Assembly (NCBI GenBank): GCA_052174115.1
Contig: JBQMRX010000001.1
Span: 434,001 to 498,000 of the forward strand
Reading direction: 5' to 3'
Length of the DNA stretch: 64,000 nucleotides
From: Arsenophonus sp052174115
GTDB lineage: Bacteria; Pseudomonadota; Gammaproteobacteria; Enterobacterales; Enterobacteriaceae
How positions within the stretch are numbered: the first letter of the stretch is position 1; every line of letters starts with the position of its first letter. This document shows positions 53,017 through 63,751 of this stretch, in pieces. The notes beneath the pieces were generated by a model. It was not told the origin of the DNA and did no database searches. It was given only the letters and a program-made list of their open reading frames with translations. Position numbers and translations under genes: made by a program.

Positions 53017-53089
53017 CGTCCCCTAGGGGATTTGAACCCCTGTTACCGCCGTGAAAGGGCGATGTCCTAGACCTCTAGACGAAGGGGAC
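53017..53089 (-). tRNA. gltT: tRNA-Glu (TTC)
   Basis: The acceptor stem GTCCCCT / AGGGGAC is perfect. The D-arm is CGTCTAGAGGTCTAGGACA, the anticodon arm CCGCC-like CGCCCTTTCACGGCG gives anticodon TTC, and the T-arm is AGGGGTTCAAATCCCCT. The discriminator is G and the next bases are CTA instead of CCA. Nearly identical to the spacer tRNA of E. coli rrnB/rrnC (gltT/gltU). The stretches that should hold 16S (right) and 23S (left) are empty. Confidence 0.95.
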
Positions 53090-54676
53090 ATAAATTTTTT
53101 TTTAAAATATTTAACAATTGAGTTTTTATTATTAAAAATTTTACTGATATTAAAATATTTTTTATAATAAGAATTAAACGCACCATTAAATGATTTTTCT
53201 ATTTATTTAATATATAATTTATATTAATATTTATATTTTTCGTTAAATAAAATCTCTAATTATAAAATCTACCTAATAAAATTACTTTGTTATCATAATT
53301 TAAATAATTCATAATTACTAATTAATAAATATTAACTTTAATTTAATTATCTGCTTCTTTTTAATTGATTCTTATTCTGAACTATAAAATATGTATACAA
53401 GATTAATAATTTACTTATCGATCTATTTTTATAATTACTATCTATTTTAATTTAATGAACTTAAATTGTATGGATTTTAATTCTAATTTAAAAGTATTTT
53501 CTATAATTTTTTTTATTTTTTAATTTTTATTAATCTTTATTTATATATATTATAATAACATATGTTAATTATTTTTATAAGATACTGTTATTTAATATAT
53601 ATGAACATTTTTAAATTTATAATTAACACTTTTCATTTTAATTTTTAATTAACTCTATGATAAAAAATAAAAAAGTTTTTTATTTCAAAATTTAATTTAA
53701 TACTAATTTTTATGAAATACTAATAATAAGAATTATATAAAACTTATATAAAAATTTATAATAATATCTTATCTTAATCTATAAAAAATATTCAAATATC
53801 GATAATAAATAAAATTATTTAAATTATATTGAATTACAAACAATCCACTATTTGTAATAAACAATTAATTAATTTGTTTAATTTTTAATTTTTCTGTTAT
53901 AATATAACAATTTACAAATAATAGATTTAAAATATTAATTAAAGAGATTAAAAATTTAATAAAATAATCTTCAAATAAATATTATTTATAATATGAATAC
54001 TTAAAATACATCTAATTCTATTCTTTATCTTTGTTAAAGAATTTTAATTATATTTTTAAATAAACTTAAATATTTTTAAATTAAATAAATTTTATTGATT
54101 AATATTTTTTAATAATTTATTAAAATATCTAAAATTTAAAAATTTTATATTTTATTTTTAAAAATTATCTTACATTAATTATAATTTTTAATGGTTATTT
54201 TTTATCATTTTATATAATAAATTATTAATTTATACACTATTTATTAATAAAAATAAAATTTCTATAACTTATTCTTAATTTGTATTTATTATATTTTTAA
54301 TGATATTTAATTTTAACTATAAATTTTTACTTAAAAATTTTTATAATTAAAATATTTTAATACTATTTGTAATAAAGTAATATTCATTATTTTATAATAC
54401 TTAATCATCAAATTTTTAATGATATCTTATAAACAAACGCTTAAAAATATTTAATTAATTATTAATTAATAAAATTTATTTAATTTAAAAAAATATTTAA
54501 TATGTTTTTTAGATATAAGATCAAATAATTATTTCTACTTTTCGTCATTTAATTAATAAAATTAACTTCAATTAATTTATTTCATAATGATTAGTTAAAA
54601 AATATTACATGAATTTTTATGCTGTTAATAATTGTTATTTAAAAATCATCTAATTAATTTTCATTTAAAAATTAAT
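53090..54676. other. Emptied 16S rRNA region
   Basis: 1.59 kb between tRNA-Glu and murI, nearly the size of a 16S gene (about 1.54 kb). In E. coli rrnB the 16S gene lies right after murI. No 16S motif, such as the anti-Shine-Dalgarno end or the 530 loop, is visible; the sequence is A/T-only. tRNA-Glu must now have its own promoter here, which I cannot pinpoint. Confidence 0.6.
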
Positions 54677-55507
54677 TTAAATAGAAATTTTTTCTAACTG
54701 ACTAAAACCTTCATTCATCAATATAGGAATAAGTTTTTTAGTTTCAATATCTATTTTTGTACAATAAGCTATATTATGATTTTTTATTAAAATTAAATTT
54801 TTATTATGATTAATTAAGAAAGCAGCTCGTTTAGCAACTGCAGTACCAGAATCAATTAATCTTGTTCCTGCAAATAATACTTTCTTTAATTCTACTGATA
54901 ATAATAAAAAATGTGTACAACCTAATACAATTGTATCAGGAGGTTCTTTCATTTTTAACCACTCTTCTACAATACGTGCCAATGCTTCTTTTGAGATTAT
55001 TTGACCATAAAATTTTTTTTCTGCTAATTCGACTAATTCTGATGAAGCAATCATCTTAACCTTACAATTAATGGCAAATTTGTTAATAAGATCTTTAATA
55101 TAATTTCCATTAATAGTTACTTTAGTTGCTAATAATCCAATGACACCATTACGTGTTAATTTACTTGCTAATTTTATTGCTGGGACAACCCCTATAATTG
55201 GGAATTGAAAATAAGCCCTTAAAATAGGTAAACTAACTGTACTTGCCGTATTACAAGCAATAATTACTATTGTTAATATTTGTTTTTTTTGAATTTGATT
55301 AATAAAATGAATAATACGATTAGTAATAAATTCTGCGTTCTTTTCTCCATATGGAAAAGCATAATTATCAAAAGCATAAATATAATGTAGATTTGGTAAT
55401 AACTTTTTGACTTCTCGATAAATAGATATTCCACCAACACCAGAATCAAAAATTAAAATAGTTGATCGCGGTATTTTTAATTGATTGGATATTATTTTGT
55501 TTTTCAT
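54677..55507 (-). CDS. murI: MurI, glutamate racemase
   Basis: Supplies D-glutamate for peptidoglycan. From ATG 55507 it has 276 residues (E. coli 285). A 17-codon longer frame would begin with TTG 55558 and adds only low-complexity Ile/Lys residues, so I prefer the ATG. Conserved parts are ILIFDSGVGGISIYREV, LHYIYAFDNYAFPYGEK, the first catalytic Cys in IACNTASTVSLPILR, VVPAIKLA, GLLATKVT, KMKEPPDT-like EWLKMKEPPDTIVLGCTHF with the second catalytic Cys, and RLIDSGTAVAKR. It lies beside the former rrn operon as in E. coli rrnB. Confidence 0.95.
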   Translation of the reverse strand: MKNKIISNQLKIPRSTILIFDSGVGGISIYREVKKLLPNLHYIYAFDNYAFPYGEKNAEFITNRIIHFINQIQKKQILTIVIIACNTASTVSLPILRAYFQFPIIGVVPAIKLASKLTRNGVIGLLATKVTINGNYIKDLINKFAINCKVKMIASSELVELAEKKFYGQIISKEALARIVEEWLKMKEPPDTIVLGCTHFLLLSVELKKVLFAGTRLIDSGTAVAKRAAFLINHNKNLILIKNHNIAYCTKIDIETKKLIPILMNEGFSQLEKISI

Positions 55508-56136
55508 TAACTTAATTATAATAATAAAATTTTTTGATAAAATTTTTAATAAAAACAATAATAAATTATTATTTTATAATAGTAAAATTAAATAAATATA
55601 TATTTTAGAGTAAATGGTAGTTAATTAACTTTAAATCTATAAAATTTATTTTTAATTTTATTTAAAATTAATTTAAACAAATATTAATAATTTATTAATT
55701 ACTTATTAATTTTAAATTAATTAATAAAATAATTTTATTTATTTAATAATAAAAAACTAAATAAGTAATAAATTAAAATTAAATAATTAACATCATATTA
55801 ATTAATAGAAATTTTTTTTATTTAATAGTATTAATATTTATTAACAATAAAATTATATTAATTATTATAATAATATTAAGACTACTAATGATATAAAATT
55901 ATTTGAATATTGATTAATAATTTTATAGAATATAAAAATATTTAAATAATATTAAATACCATTAAATATATAATATATTTATGCTTTAATAAATAATATA
56001 TTAAAGAAAGGACTAATATTATTGATTATAAAATAAATATTAAATATTAATGATGCGTATAATTTATCTTTAAAATTAATAATCTTTAAATATTTTTAAA
56101 ATATAAGTAAATAATTATAATTTTTTTAATATAAAA
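55508..56136. other. Eroded spacer (ancestral btuB, trmA, yijD position)
   Basis: 0.63 kb between murI and fabR. E. coli has btuB, trmA and yijD here (more than 3 kb), so most of the DNA has been deleted. A 27-bp A/T palindrome (56128-56154) overlaps the fabR stop; no T-run follows on the coding strand. No gene is supportable. Confidence 0.55.
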
Positions 56137-56781
56137 TTATAATAATTTTATATTATATTTATCCTGATCACGGCGATACCAATAATAAGCTCCTCTAATA
56201 ATCATTCTAAGTTGTAAAACTAATCGTTCCTCTAAAAGTTGTTTTCTCTTTTGATCAATATCTAATGCTTCTGAACCAGCACTAAACACAATAGTTACCA
56301 TAGCTTCTGCTTTTATTTCAGTAAAATACCGAGGCATATTACTTTCTTGTTGTAAATAATCAGCTAATTCAGTGATAAAATGTTGAATTTCTCTAGCAAC
56401 AGCAGCACGAAATTCAGCAGATGTACCTGAACGTTCACGTAATAATAATCGAAAAGCATTTGGATTATTACTAATAAATTCCATAAAAGTAGAAACAGAT
56501 GTTCGAATAATACTACCTCCTTTTGCAATACGTTGTCGTGCTTGACACATTAATTGACGAAGCATAAGACCACTTTCATCAACCATCGTTAATCCTAATT
56601 CATCAACATCACGAAAATGTCGATAAAAAGAAGTTGGTGCAATACCAGCTTCTCGAGAAACTTCACGTAAACTTAAACTAGTAAAGCTACGTTCAGCACT
56701 TAATTGACTAAAAGCCGCTTTTATCAAAGAACGACGTGTTTTTTCTTTTTGTTTTGCTCTAACACCTATGATATTACTCAA
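56137..56781 (-). CDS. fabR: FabR, TetR-family repressor of unsaturated fatty acid synthesis
   Basis: Dimeric regulator that represses fabA and fabB in response to the acyl pool. The HTH is intact: QKEKTRRSLIKAAFSQLSAE, SLREVSREAGIAPTSFYRHF. The following sequence RDVDELGLTMVDESGLMLRQ is almost identical to E. coli, then TSVSTFMEFISNNPNAFRLL, LLRERSGTSAEFRAAVAREI and RLVLQLRMIIRGAYYWYRR. It has 214 residues. No ATG start exists: the ancestral Met before GVRA is ATA, the in-frame options upstream are TTG 56781 and two ATT codons, and TGA closes the frame four codons further. An AGAGG site lies before them. Divergent from sthA, as in E. coli. Confidence 0.94.
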   Translation of the reverse strand: MSNIIGVRAKQKEKTRRSLIKAAFSQLSAERSFTSLSLREVSREAGIAPTSFYRHFRDVDELGLTMVDESGLMLRQLMCQARQRIAKGGSIIRTSVSTFMEFISNNPNAFRLLLRERSGTSAEFRAAVAREIQHFITELADYLQQESNMPRYFTEIKAEAMVTIVFSAGSEALDIDQKRKQLLEERLVLQLRMIIRGAYYWYRRDQDKYNIKLL

Positions 56782-56995
56782 AATAATTAATAAACCTCTT
56801 CAACAATAATGTAATTAACTAACAATTAAATTCTAAGTGATTTTTAGTGCCCTTTAGTTTAACTGGTATATAAATATTTTTTGTTTATTTATTAATAATT
56901 TAAAAATATAAAATCTTATATTTAAACTTAATTAAATAAGATAATATTAATATAAGTTCTCTGGTTTATATTTACATAATAATAGGTTATATAGA

Positions 56996-58393
56996 ATGTC
57001 ACAGATTCAATTTGATATTATTGTTATTGGCTCAGGTCCAGGAGGAGAAGGTGCAGCAATGGGGTTAGTAAAACAAAGAAAAAAAGTTGCAGTAATCGAA
57101 CGTTATAATAAAATTGGAGGTGGTTGTACTCATTGGGGGACCATTCCATCAAAATCACTTCGACATACAGTCAGTCGAATTATTGAATTTAATCAAAACC
57201 CATTATATAACAATAAATCTAAATTTTTATATTTTTCTTTCTGCGAAATCCTTAAACATGCCAAAACTGTAATTAACCAACAAACACATATGCGAGAAAG
57301 ATTTTATGAGCGTAATAATTGTAATATATTTATCGGTGAAGCCTCTTTTATCAATGAACATACACTAAAAGTTCTTTATAATGATAGTACTTATGATATT
57401 TTATATGGTAATAAAATTATTATTGCAACCGGTTCTCACCCTTATTGTCCTTCAGATGTTAATTTTCAACATTCGCGTATTTATAATAGTGATTCAATTT
57501 TAAAATTAAATCATATGCCACGTCATGTTATTATTTATGGTGCAGGAGTAATTGGTTGCGAATATGCTTCAATTTTTAGAGGATTAGGAATAAAAGTTGA
57601 TCTTATTAATACTCGTAATCATCTTCTCTCATTTTTAGACCAAGAAATATCAGATTCTTTATCATATCATTTTTGTCACAATGGTGTTGTTATTCGACAT
57701 AATGAAGAATATGAAAAAATAGAAGGAACAGATAACGGAGTAATTGTTCATCTTAAATCAGGAAAAAAAGTAAAAGGAGATTGTTTATTATATGCTAATG
57801 GTCGCACAGGAAATAGTAATAATCTAAATTTAAAAAATATCGATATTCTTATTGATAACAGAGGTCTAATTAAAGTTGATGCCACTTATCGTACAAAAAA
57901 TAAAAATATTTATGCTATTGGTGATATTATTGGTTATCCAAGCTTAGCTTCAGCAGCTCATGATCAAGGTCGTCTTGTTGCCCTTGAAATATTAAATATC
58001 CATAGAGATAAATATTTAATTCAGGATATTCCAACAGGAATCTATACAATTCCAGAAATTAGCTCTGTTGGTAAAACTGAACAACAATTAACTGCAATGA
58101 AAATTCCTTATGAAGTTGGGCGTGCTCAATTTAAATATTTAGCTAGAGCACAAATAGCAGGAATAAATATAGGAAGTTTAAAAATTTTATTTCATCGCGA
58201 AACATTAAAAGTTTTAGGTATTCATTGTTTTGGTGAACATGCAACAGAAATTATTCATATTGGTCAAGCAATTATGGAGCAAAAAGGTAAAGCTAATACT
58301 ATTGAATATTTCGTTAATACTACTTTTAATTATCCAACTATGGCAGAAGCATTTCGAGTTGCTGCATTAAATGGGTTAAACCGATTATTTTAG
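56996..58393 (+). CDS. sthA: SthA, soluble pyridine nucleotide transhydrogenase
   Basis: FAD-containing cytosolic enzyme that transfers reducing equivalents between NADPH and NAD+. It has 465 residues (E. coli 466). The FAD motif GSGPGGEGAAMGL is at residues 12-24, followed by GGGCTHWGTIPSKSLRH (a single Cys, as typical for SthA, in place of the disulfide of related reductases), the NAD(P) motif YGAGVIGCEYASIF, NIYAIGDIIGYPSLASAAHDQGR, and a dimerisation domain with LGIHCFGEHATEIIHIG. The ATG is preceded by AGG at some distance. Intact. Confidence 0.96.
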   Translation: MSQIQFDIIVIGSGPGGEGAAMGLVKQRKKVAVIERYNKIGGGCTHWGTIPSKSLRHTVSRIIEFNQNPLYNNKSKFLYFSFCEILKHAKTVINQQTHMRERFYERNNCNIFIGEASFINEHTLKVLYNDSTYDILYGNKIIIATGSHPYCPSDVNFQHSRIYNSDSILKLNHMPRHVIIYGAGVIGCEYASIFRGLGIKVDLINTRNHLLSFLDQEISDSLSYHFCHNGVVIRHNEEYEKIEGTDNGVIVHLKSGKKVKGDCLLYANGRTGNSNNLNLKNIDILIDNRGLIKVDATYRTKNKNIYAIGDIIGYPSLASAAHDQGRLVALEILNIHRDKYLIQDIPTGIYTIPEISSVGKTEQQLTAMKIPYEVGRAQFKYLARAQIAGINIGSLKILFHRETLKVLGIHCFGEHATEIIHIGQAIMEQKGKANTIEYFVNTTFNYPTMAEAFRVAALNGLNRLF

Positions 58394-60601
58394 GTAAAAT
58401 TTAATATTTATAGTAAATAAATAATTAATTTTTATTAAAAATAATTTTATATATAAATTTTTTAATAAATTATTATTAATAATTTATAAGAGTTAAATTA
58501 AGATGATAAATTTAAAATAATTACAAAAATAAACTTAATATAATTAAAATAATAAAAATTATTATATTTATTTTTCATATAAATAAATTCATTAAAATAT
58601 TTGTCATTTATATTAAATATTATATTAGTTAACACCGCTAAACTGATAGTAATAATAATTAATTTTCTAATTTAAAATATTAATTTAAGTGTAAGTAATT
58701 TTATGATAAGTAATTTTTTTAATAAATATTCATATATTTTATTTTTTTTAATATTAAAATATAAAAATCATATATAAATTACTAAACAAGATTAATTTAT
58801 ATGAAGAATTTTAATGAAAGTTTTTATTTTTTGTTTATATGAATATTTCATAATCAAATTTATTTTTTTATTTAAATATACTAACAAAAAAACACTTATT
58901 TATATTTAATATAATATTTTTATATTTTATAAAACAAATAATATAATTTTAAATTATGTAAATAAAAAATAAGAATTAATTATAAAAATAAACTTTATTT
59001 ATAATAAATTCTTTAATTTCCTATATATAATCAATTTAATACGTTTCACTTTATAAAAGTTATTTTATAATATTTTAATTTTTAATGATATTATTTATTC
59101 TATATTATTCAATTAATAATAATTCTTATCATAAGTAAATGAATTTTTTTGTTATTACGCTCATACAAGATAAAAACTAAATTATTTTCTAAATTATAAA
59201 TTTAACGATTTATGTTGATTAATTGATACAAAAAATCTTAAAAAATAAATAAAAAATTTAATAATATCAATATATCTATTTATCATAATAAATCTATTAT
59301 TCTTAATAAAGAACAATTTTTACAAAATTTATTTATAACTTATATAAATATAAAAAATATTTAAAATCTATATAAATAGAAAAATTAATTTTTAGAGATA
59401 ATTTCTTTATCGCATAAGAGAAAATAACTTCTTTGTAATTAATTTATTTACTAATCTCTTTGTAGTTATTATATAATATATTTTATAAAATATATTATAA
59501 TATAATGCTAAAATAAAATAAAATCATTTTTTATTTTTTTTATTTATTTTATCTATAATAACTTCATGATCATAAGAATAAATAATTTAAAAAATAATTT
59601 TTAATTATAGCTAATAAAAATTTTAATTTTTATTATTTTAACCTTTGATATTAAATATTAAATATTATTTTTATTCTTATGTTTTTATACAAAACTCGAA
59701 CAAAATATTTTTTAAATACATTCAATTAATTTTTAATAAATTATTTTTTCATAAAATATTAATAAGTAAATTTTATATTACTTATTTAAAATTATAATCA
59801 TATTAACATTAAAATAATCATAAGTAATTAATCAATCTTATATCAATATTAAAATAAAAATATCAATAATATTAATAATTTCAATTAAAAAATTTATTTA
59901 ATTTAGAAAATTTTATATTTATTTTTAATTTTAAATATATCATGTAATTTATGCGTTACTCAATAATAGTATTAAATTTTTAATATTTTTTATTAATTGA
60001 TTTTTTTAGATATTAATTATTTTATATATTAATTTATGATTAAATAAATATACATTAATGAAATTTTTAGTTCATTACTCATACTTAATTATTATATATT
60101 TTTATTATTTTATAATATTTATTTGTAATAAAGTTAGATTAAAACTATTGATGATATAATTTATTTTTAATAAAATTTTTTTCTTATTATTTTGAATAAT
60201 TATGTAATTTTCTATTTATTTAATACTATTTTTAATAGAAATAATAGTTGATTTATATTTATGTTTTGATGTTTTTATCATTTAAAATAAAATAATTAAA
60301 ATTATAATTAATATATAAATATAAATATTAAATTTTAAGTTTATTTTACTTAAATACTATTATATATAAATATTTAAATAAAATTAAGAATTAATTATAA
60401 AATATTATTTTGTTTGTTTTTATATTAATTTTTATAAAATTTTATCATTATATATTTTATCTTATAAAATTTTATTAAATTACTAATATTTATAATTTTA
60501 TAATAAAATTAATCTTAACTAAATAATTAATAATTAATTAACAGTTAAAAATACTAACAATAAAAAATAAAAATGTTAAATTTTAAAAAAATATAATATT
60601 T
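58394..60601. other. 2.2-kb gene desert including the ancestral envZ position
   Basis: A/T sequence between sthA and ompR, which are not neighbours in E. coli, so a rearrangement junction lies inside. The part next to ompR should hold envZ (about 1.35 kb). No H-box (SHDLRTPLTR) or N/G-box can be read. A slightly less A/T-rich patch near 58628-58650 (aacaccgctaaactgatag) has no recognisable meaning. Confidence 0.55.
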
Positions 60602-61321
60602 TCATGTTTTAGTACCATCTGGTACAAATACATAACCTAAACCCCAAACTGTTTGTATATAACGCGGATGAACAGGATCATCCTCAATCATTCGACGTAA
60701 ACGTGAAATTTGTACATCTATTGAACGTTCCATCGCACTATATTTACGTCCTCTAGCAAGACTCATTAGTTTATCGCGAGATAAAGGTTCACGTGGATAA
60801 GATACTAGAACTTTTAGAACAGCAAATTCACCACTAGTTAATAACATAGATTCATCATATTGAAACATTTCTCGTGTTCCTAAATTTAATCTAAATTTAC
60901 CAAAAAAAATTATCGTTTCATCCTGTGTTGGTGAACCTGGTAACTCATTTACTTGACGTCGTAATACAGCACGAATGCGAGCTAGTAATTCTCTAAGATT
61001 AAATGGTTTAGGTATATAATCATCAGCACCAATTTCCAATCCAACAATTCGATCTACTTCTTCACCTTTTGCTGTTACCATAATAATTGGAATAGGATTA
61101 TTTTGACTTCTTAAGCGACGACAAATGGATAAACCATCTTCTCCAGGTAACATCAAATCCAATATAATTAAGTGAATAGATTCACGTGTTAAAATACGAT
61201 CCATTTGTTCTGCATTAGCAGTACTACGTATCTGAAAACCTTGTTCAGTTAAATAACGTTCAAGTAAAGAACGTAAACGTATATCATCATCAACAACAAG
61301 AATTTTATAATTTTCTTGCAT
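60602..61321 (-). CDS. ompR: OmpR, response regulator (orphan)
   Basis: DNA-binding response regulator of the osmoregulatory EnvZ/OmpR system controlling porins. The start at ATG 61321 (MQENYKILVVDDD) has GGGG 9 nt before it and gives 239 residues, equal to E. coli; the 11 upstream codons are unlikely. The receiver domain has D11/D12, the phosphorylated D55 (LDLMLPGEDG) and K105 (PKPFN). The winged-helix domain has TSGEFAVLKVLV, SRDKLMSLARGR, SIDVQISRLRRMIEDDP and VWGLGYVFVPDG. envZ, which should follow at once, is missing, so phosphorylation must come from elsewhere or be dispensable. Confidence 0.97.
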   Translation of the reverse strand: MQENYKILVVDDDIRLRSLLERYLTEQGFQIRSTANAEQMDRILTRESIHLIILDLMLPGEDGLSICRRLRSQNNPIPIIMVTAKGEEVDRIVGLEIGADDYIPKPFNLRELLARIRAVLRRQVNELPGSPTQDETIIFFGKFRLNLGTREMFQYDESMLLTSGEFAVLKVLVSYPREPLSRDKLMSLARGRKYSAMERSIDVQISRLRRMIEDDPVHPRYIQTVWGLGYVFVPDGTKT

Positions 61322-63751
61322 TTTTTTGACCCCATAAATATCTTTAAGATCCATATATAATGCCTTAATAACAATTTGATGATAATAATATAACTATTTT
61401 ATTATTTTTTTAACTTTAAATTTACATTTAACTAATTTTTTTAATTTTACATTATTTATAACTTAATTATTTGTGATTAAATTTAAAAATTTCATGCCTT
61501 ATATGTATAGTTAGTGATAATACTATTATTAAATTTAATATAGTTTTATTTTTAATTTATTTACTTAATAATTTTATTATTACTATTAATTAAATTAACA
61601 AAAAATAATTTTCAATTTTATTAAATTTATTTATTTTAATTAAAATAGAAAAAAATTAATGTTTCATTTTATTTTAATTTTTTTTTAAACATAAAATAAA
61701 TTCTATATTTTTAGAATAATTGCGATTAACTATCCTTAAGATTTTAAGTTATTTAGATAAAAAAACACATTAATCAACTTTTTGTAATAAATTTTATTAT
61801 AAATATATTTGAGATTTTTTATAATCATTAATTTTTTTACTTCTGATTTAATTTAATTAATTTTAATTTAAATCAAAAATTATATAATTAAAAATTATTA
61901 TTTAACTAATTGAATTCTAATATAAAATATAATGTTATCTTAAAATTATTCTTTTCAAAAAAAGATAAATATGCATATGAATTATTAATTTTATTTTATT
62001 TAAATATTTAAAAATAAAATGATAAGTAAATATTTTAATAAAATTATTATATATGAGTTAAATAAAATTTGAGTACAAATACTTTTAATTATTATATTTT
62101 TAATAAAGAAAATATTTTTTATTATTATTATCTAATAAAAATTATAAATATCTAGAACCATGATAATAAATGTACTAAGAATAAAAAATATTTAAGTTAT
62201 TTATATAAATTAAAATGAGAGATAAAAAACTATTTTAATATTAATTGATAAATATAAAATATATAGCTTATTTTGCTAAAATAATCATTAATATTTTAAA
62301 AAAATAAACCTAAATACTTTTATTTATTTATAAATAAAAGTATTTTAAATTAAACTAAATAATAATTAAAATTAACTTATAGTTATTCATTAAATGCTTG
62401 TAAAATATAAGTATTAGAATGTATAAAAATAAACGTTATAATCTTTTTATATATAAAATATTAATTATATATATTATATTATAAAAAATTTTTATGTAAA
62501 ATATGATTTATTTAGTATAAAATTTAAATTTTATATAAATTTACTTAATATTAAAATATATAAAAAATAAAAAAACTATAAATAAAATTTTAGTGATTAG
62601 CTCAATTATTATTAGTTATTATTGACTGTATTTTACTTATTAAAAAATTAGCATATTTTATAATTATAGTTAAAATATCAAAATAAAATAAACATTTAAT
62701 TAATTTAATAATATTAAATCTCTTACAGATATAATATTTTATAATTTTAATTATATATATTATATAATATTTTCTTAATAAAAAATTTCAATATAAAAAT
62801 TAATTTAATTATTTAAAATATAAGACTTAAATATTTTAAAAAATAAATTTTAATATTAAACTAAAGAATATAAATTAAATATTATAAGATAATATCTTTT
62901 ATATATAACTATCATATTAGTTAATAAAAAATTATTTTGATTACTAAAAATTAATAATATTTAATTATATCATTAAGTTTAAATATTTTAATATTATAGA
63001 ATAAGTATTTTTTATAAGTAAGTAAATTAATATCACTAAAGTTAATTATATTAAAATGTATTATAAAATTTTAAATCTTATAAATTTATATATAAATTTA
63101 TAAGCTACTAAATATTATAAAATTAAATATTATATGATTAATATCAAAATATTTAATAAAGATTATTAATTTTTAAAAATATTAAAAATAAATAAATATA
63201 TGTAAATTTTTTATGAAAATATCATAGAAATTTTCTGTTATATATAATAAAATTAATAATATTTAAAATATTAAAAAATATTTAATTTAAGTTTAAATAA
63301 AATTAAAATTAAATAATTTTTTATTCTATAAGTTAATGCAATACTATTTATTCTATTTTTTTATTTTTATAAAAAATTTTTATTAAAATGATTTAATGAT
63401 GCTTTTTTAATATAAAACTTATTATTTTTAATTTATTTTAATTATATTGTGTAAATTTAATTATAACAAATATTTAATGTTATTAGATAAAACTATTTAA
63501 AATTTTTTATTTTATATTAATCATAATTGAAATATTTAATATAAATTAATAATTATGAAAAATTTATAATAAATTGTTTTTTTAATTTTATTTAATACGA
63601 TTAAATTTATAATTTATGATAATAAAAATATATAATATGAACTCATTAAGTTATTTTTATTTATATAAATTAATAATTTATTTTTAATGATTTATTAATT
63701 TATATATATAAAAATATTTTGATATTATTTTATTTTATTATTATTAATTCA
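61322..63751. other. 2.4-kb gene desert (ancestral greB, yhgF, feo position)
   Basis: Between ompR and bioH E. coli has greB, yhgF, feoABC and yhgA (over 6 kb). Only about 2.4 kb of A/T sequence remains, with no GreB or FeoB motif visible. The ompR promoter should lie in the first 200 bp. Confidence 0.55.

Noticed and set aside
50677..54676. Residual 16S, 23S or 5S rRNA sequence
   Set aside because: I looked for G/C islands and known conserved rRNA strings on both strands and found none; only position and length hint at the former genes.
56782..56995. A specific regulator site in the fabR-sthA spacer (for example around agtttaactggtat)
   Set aside because: No second half-site or known operator consensus could be matched with confidence in this A/T background.
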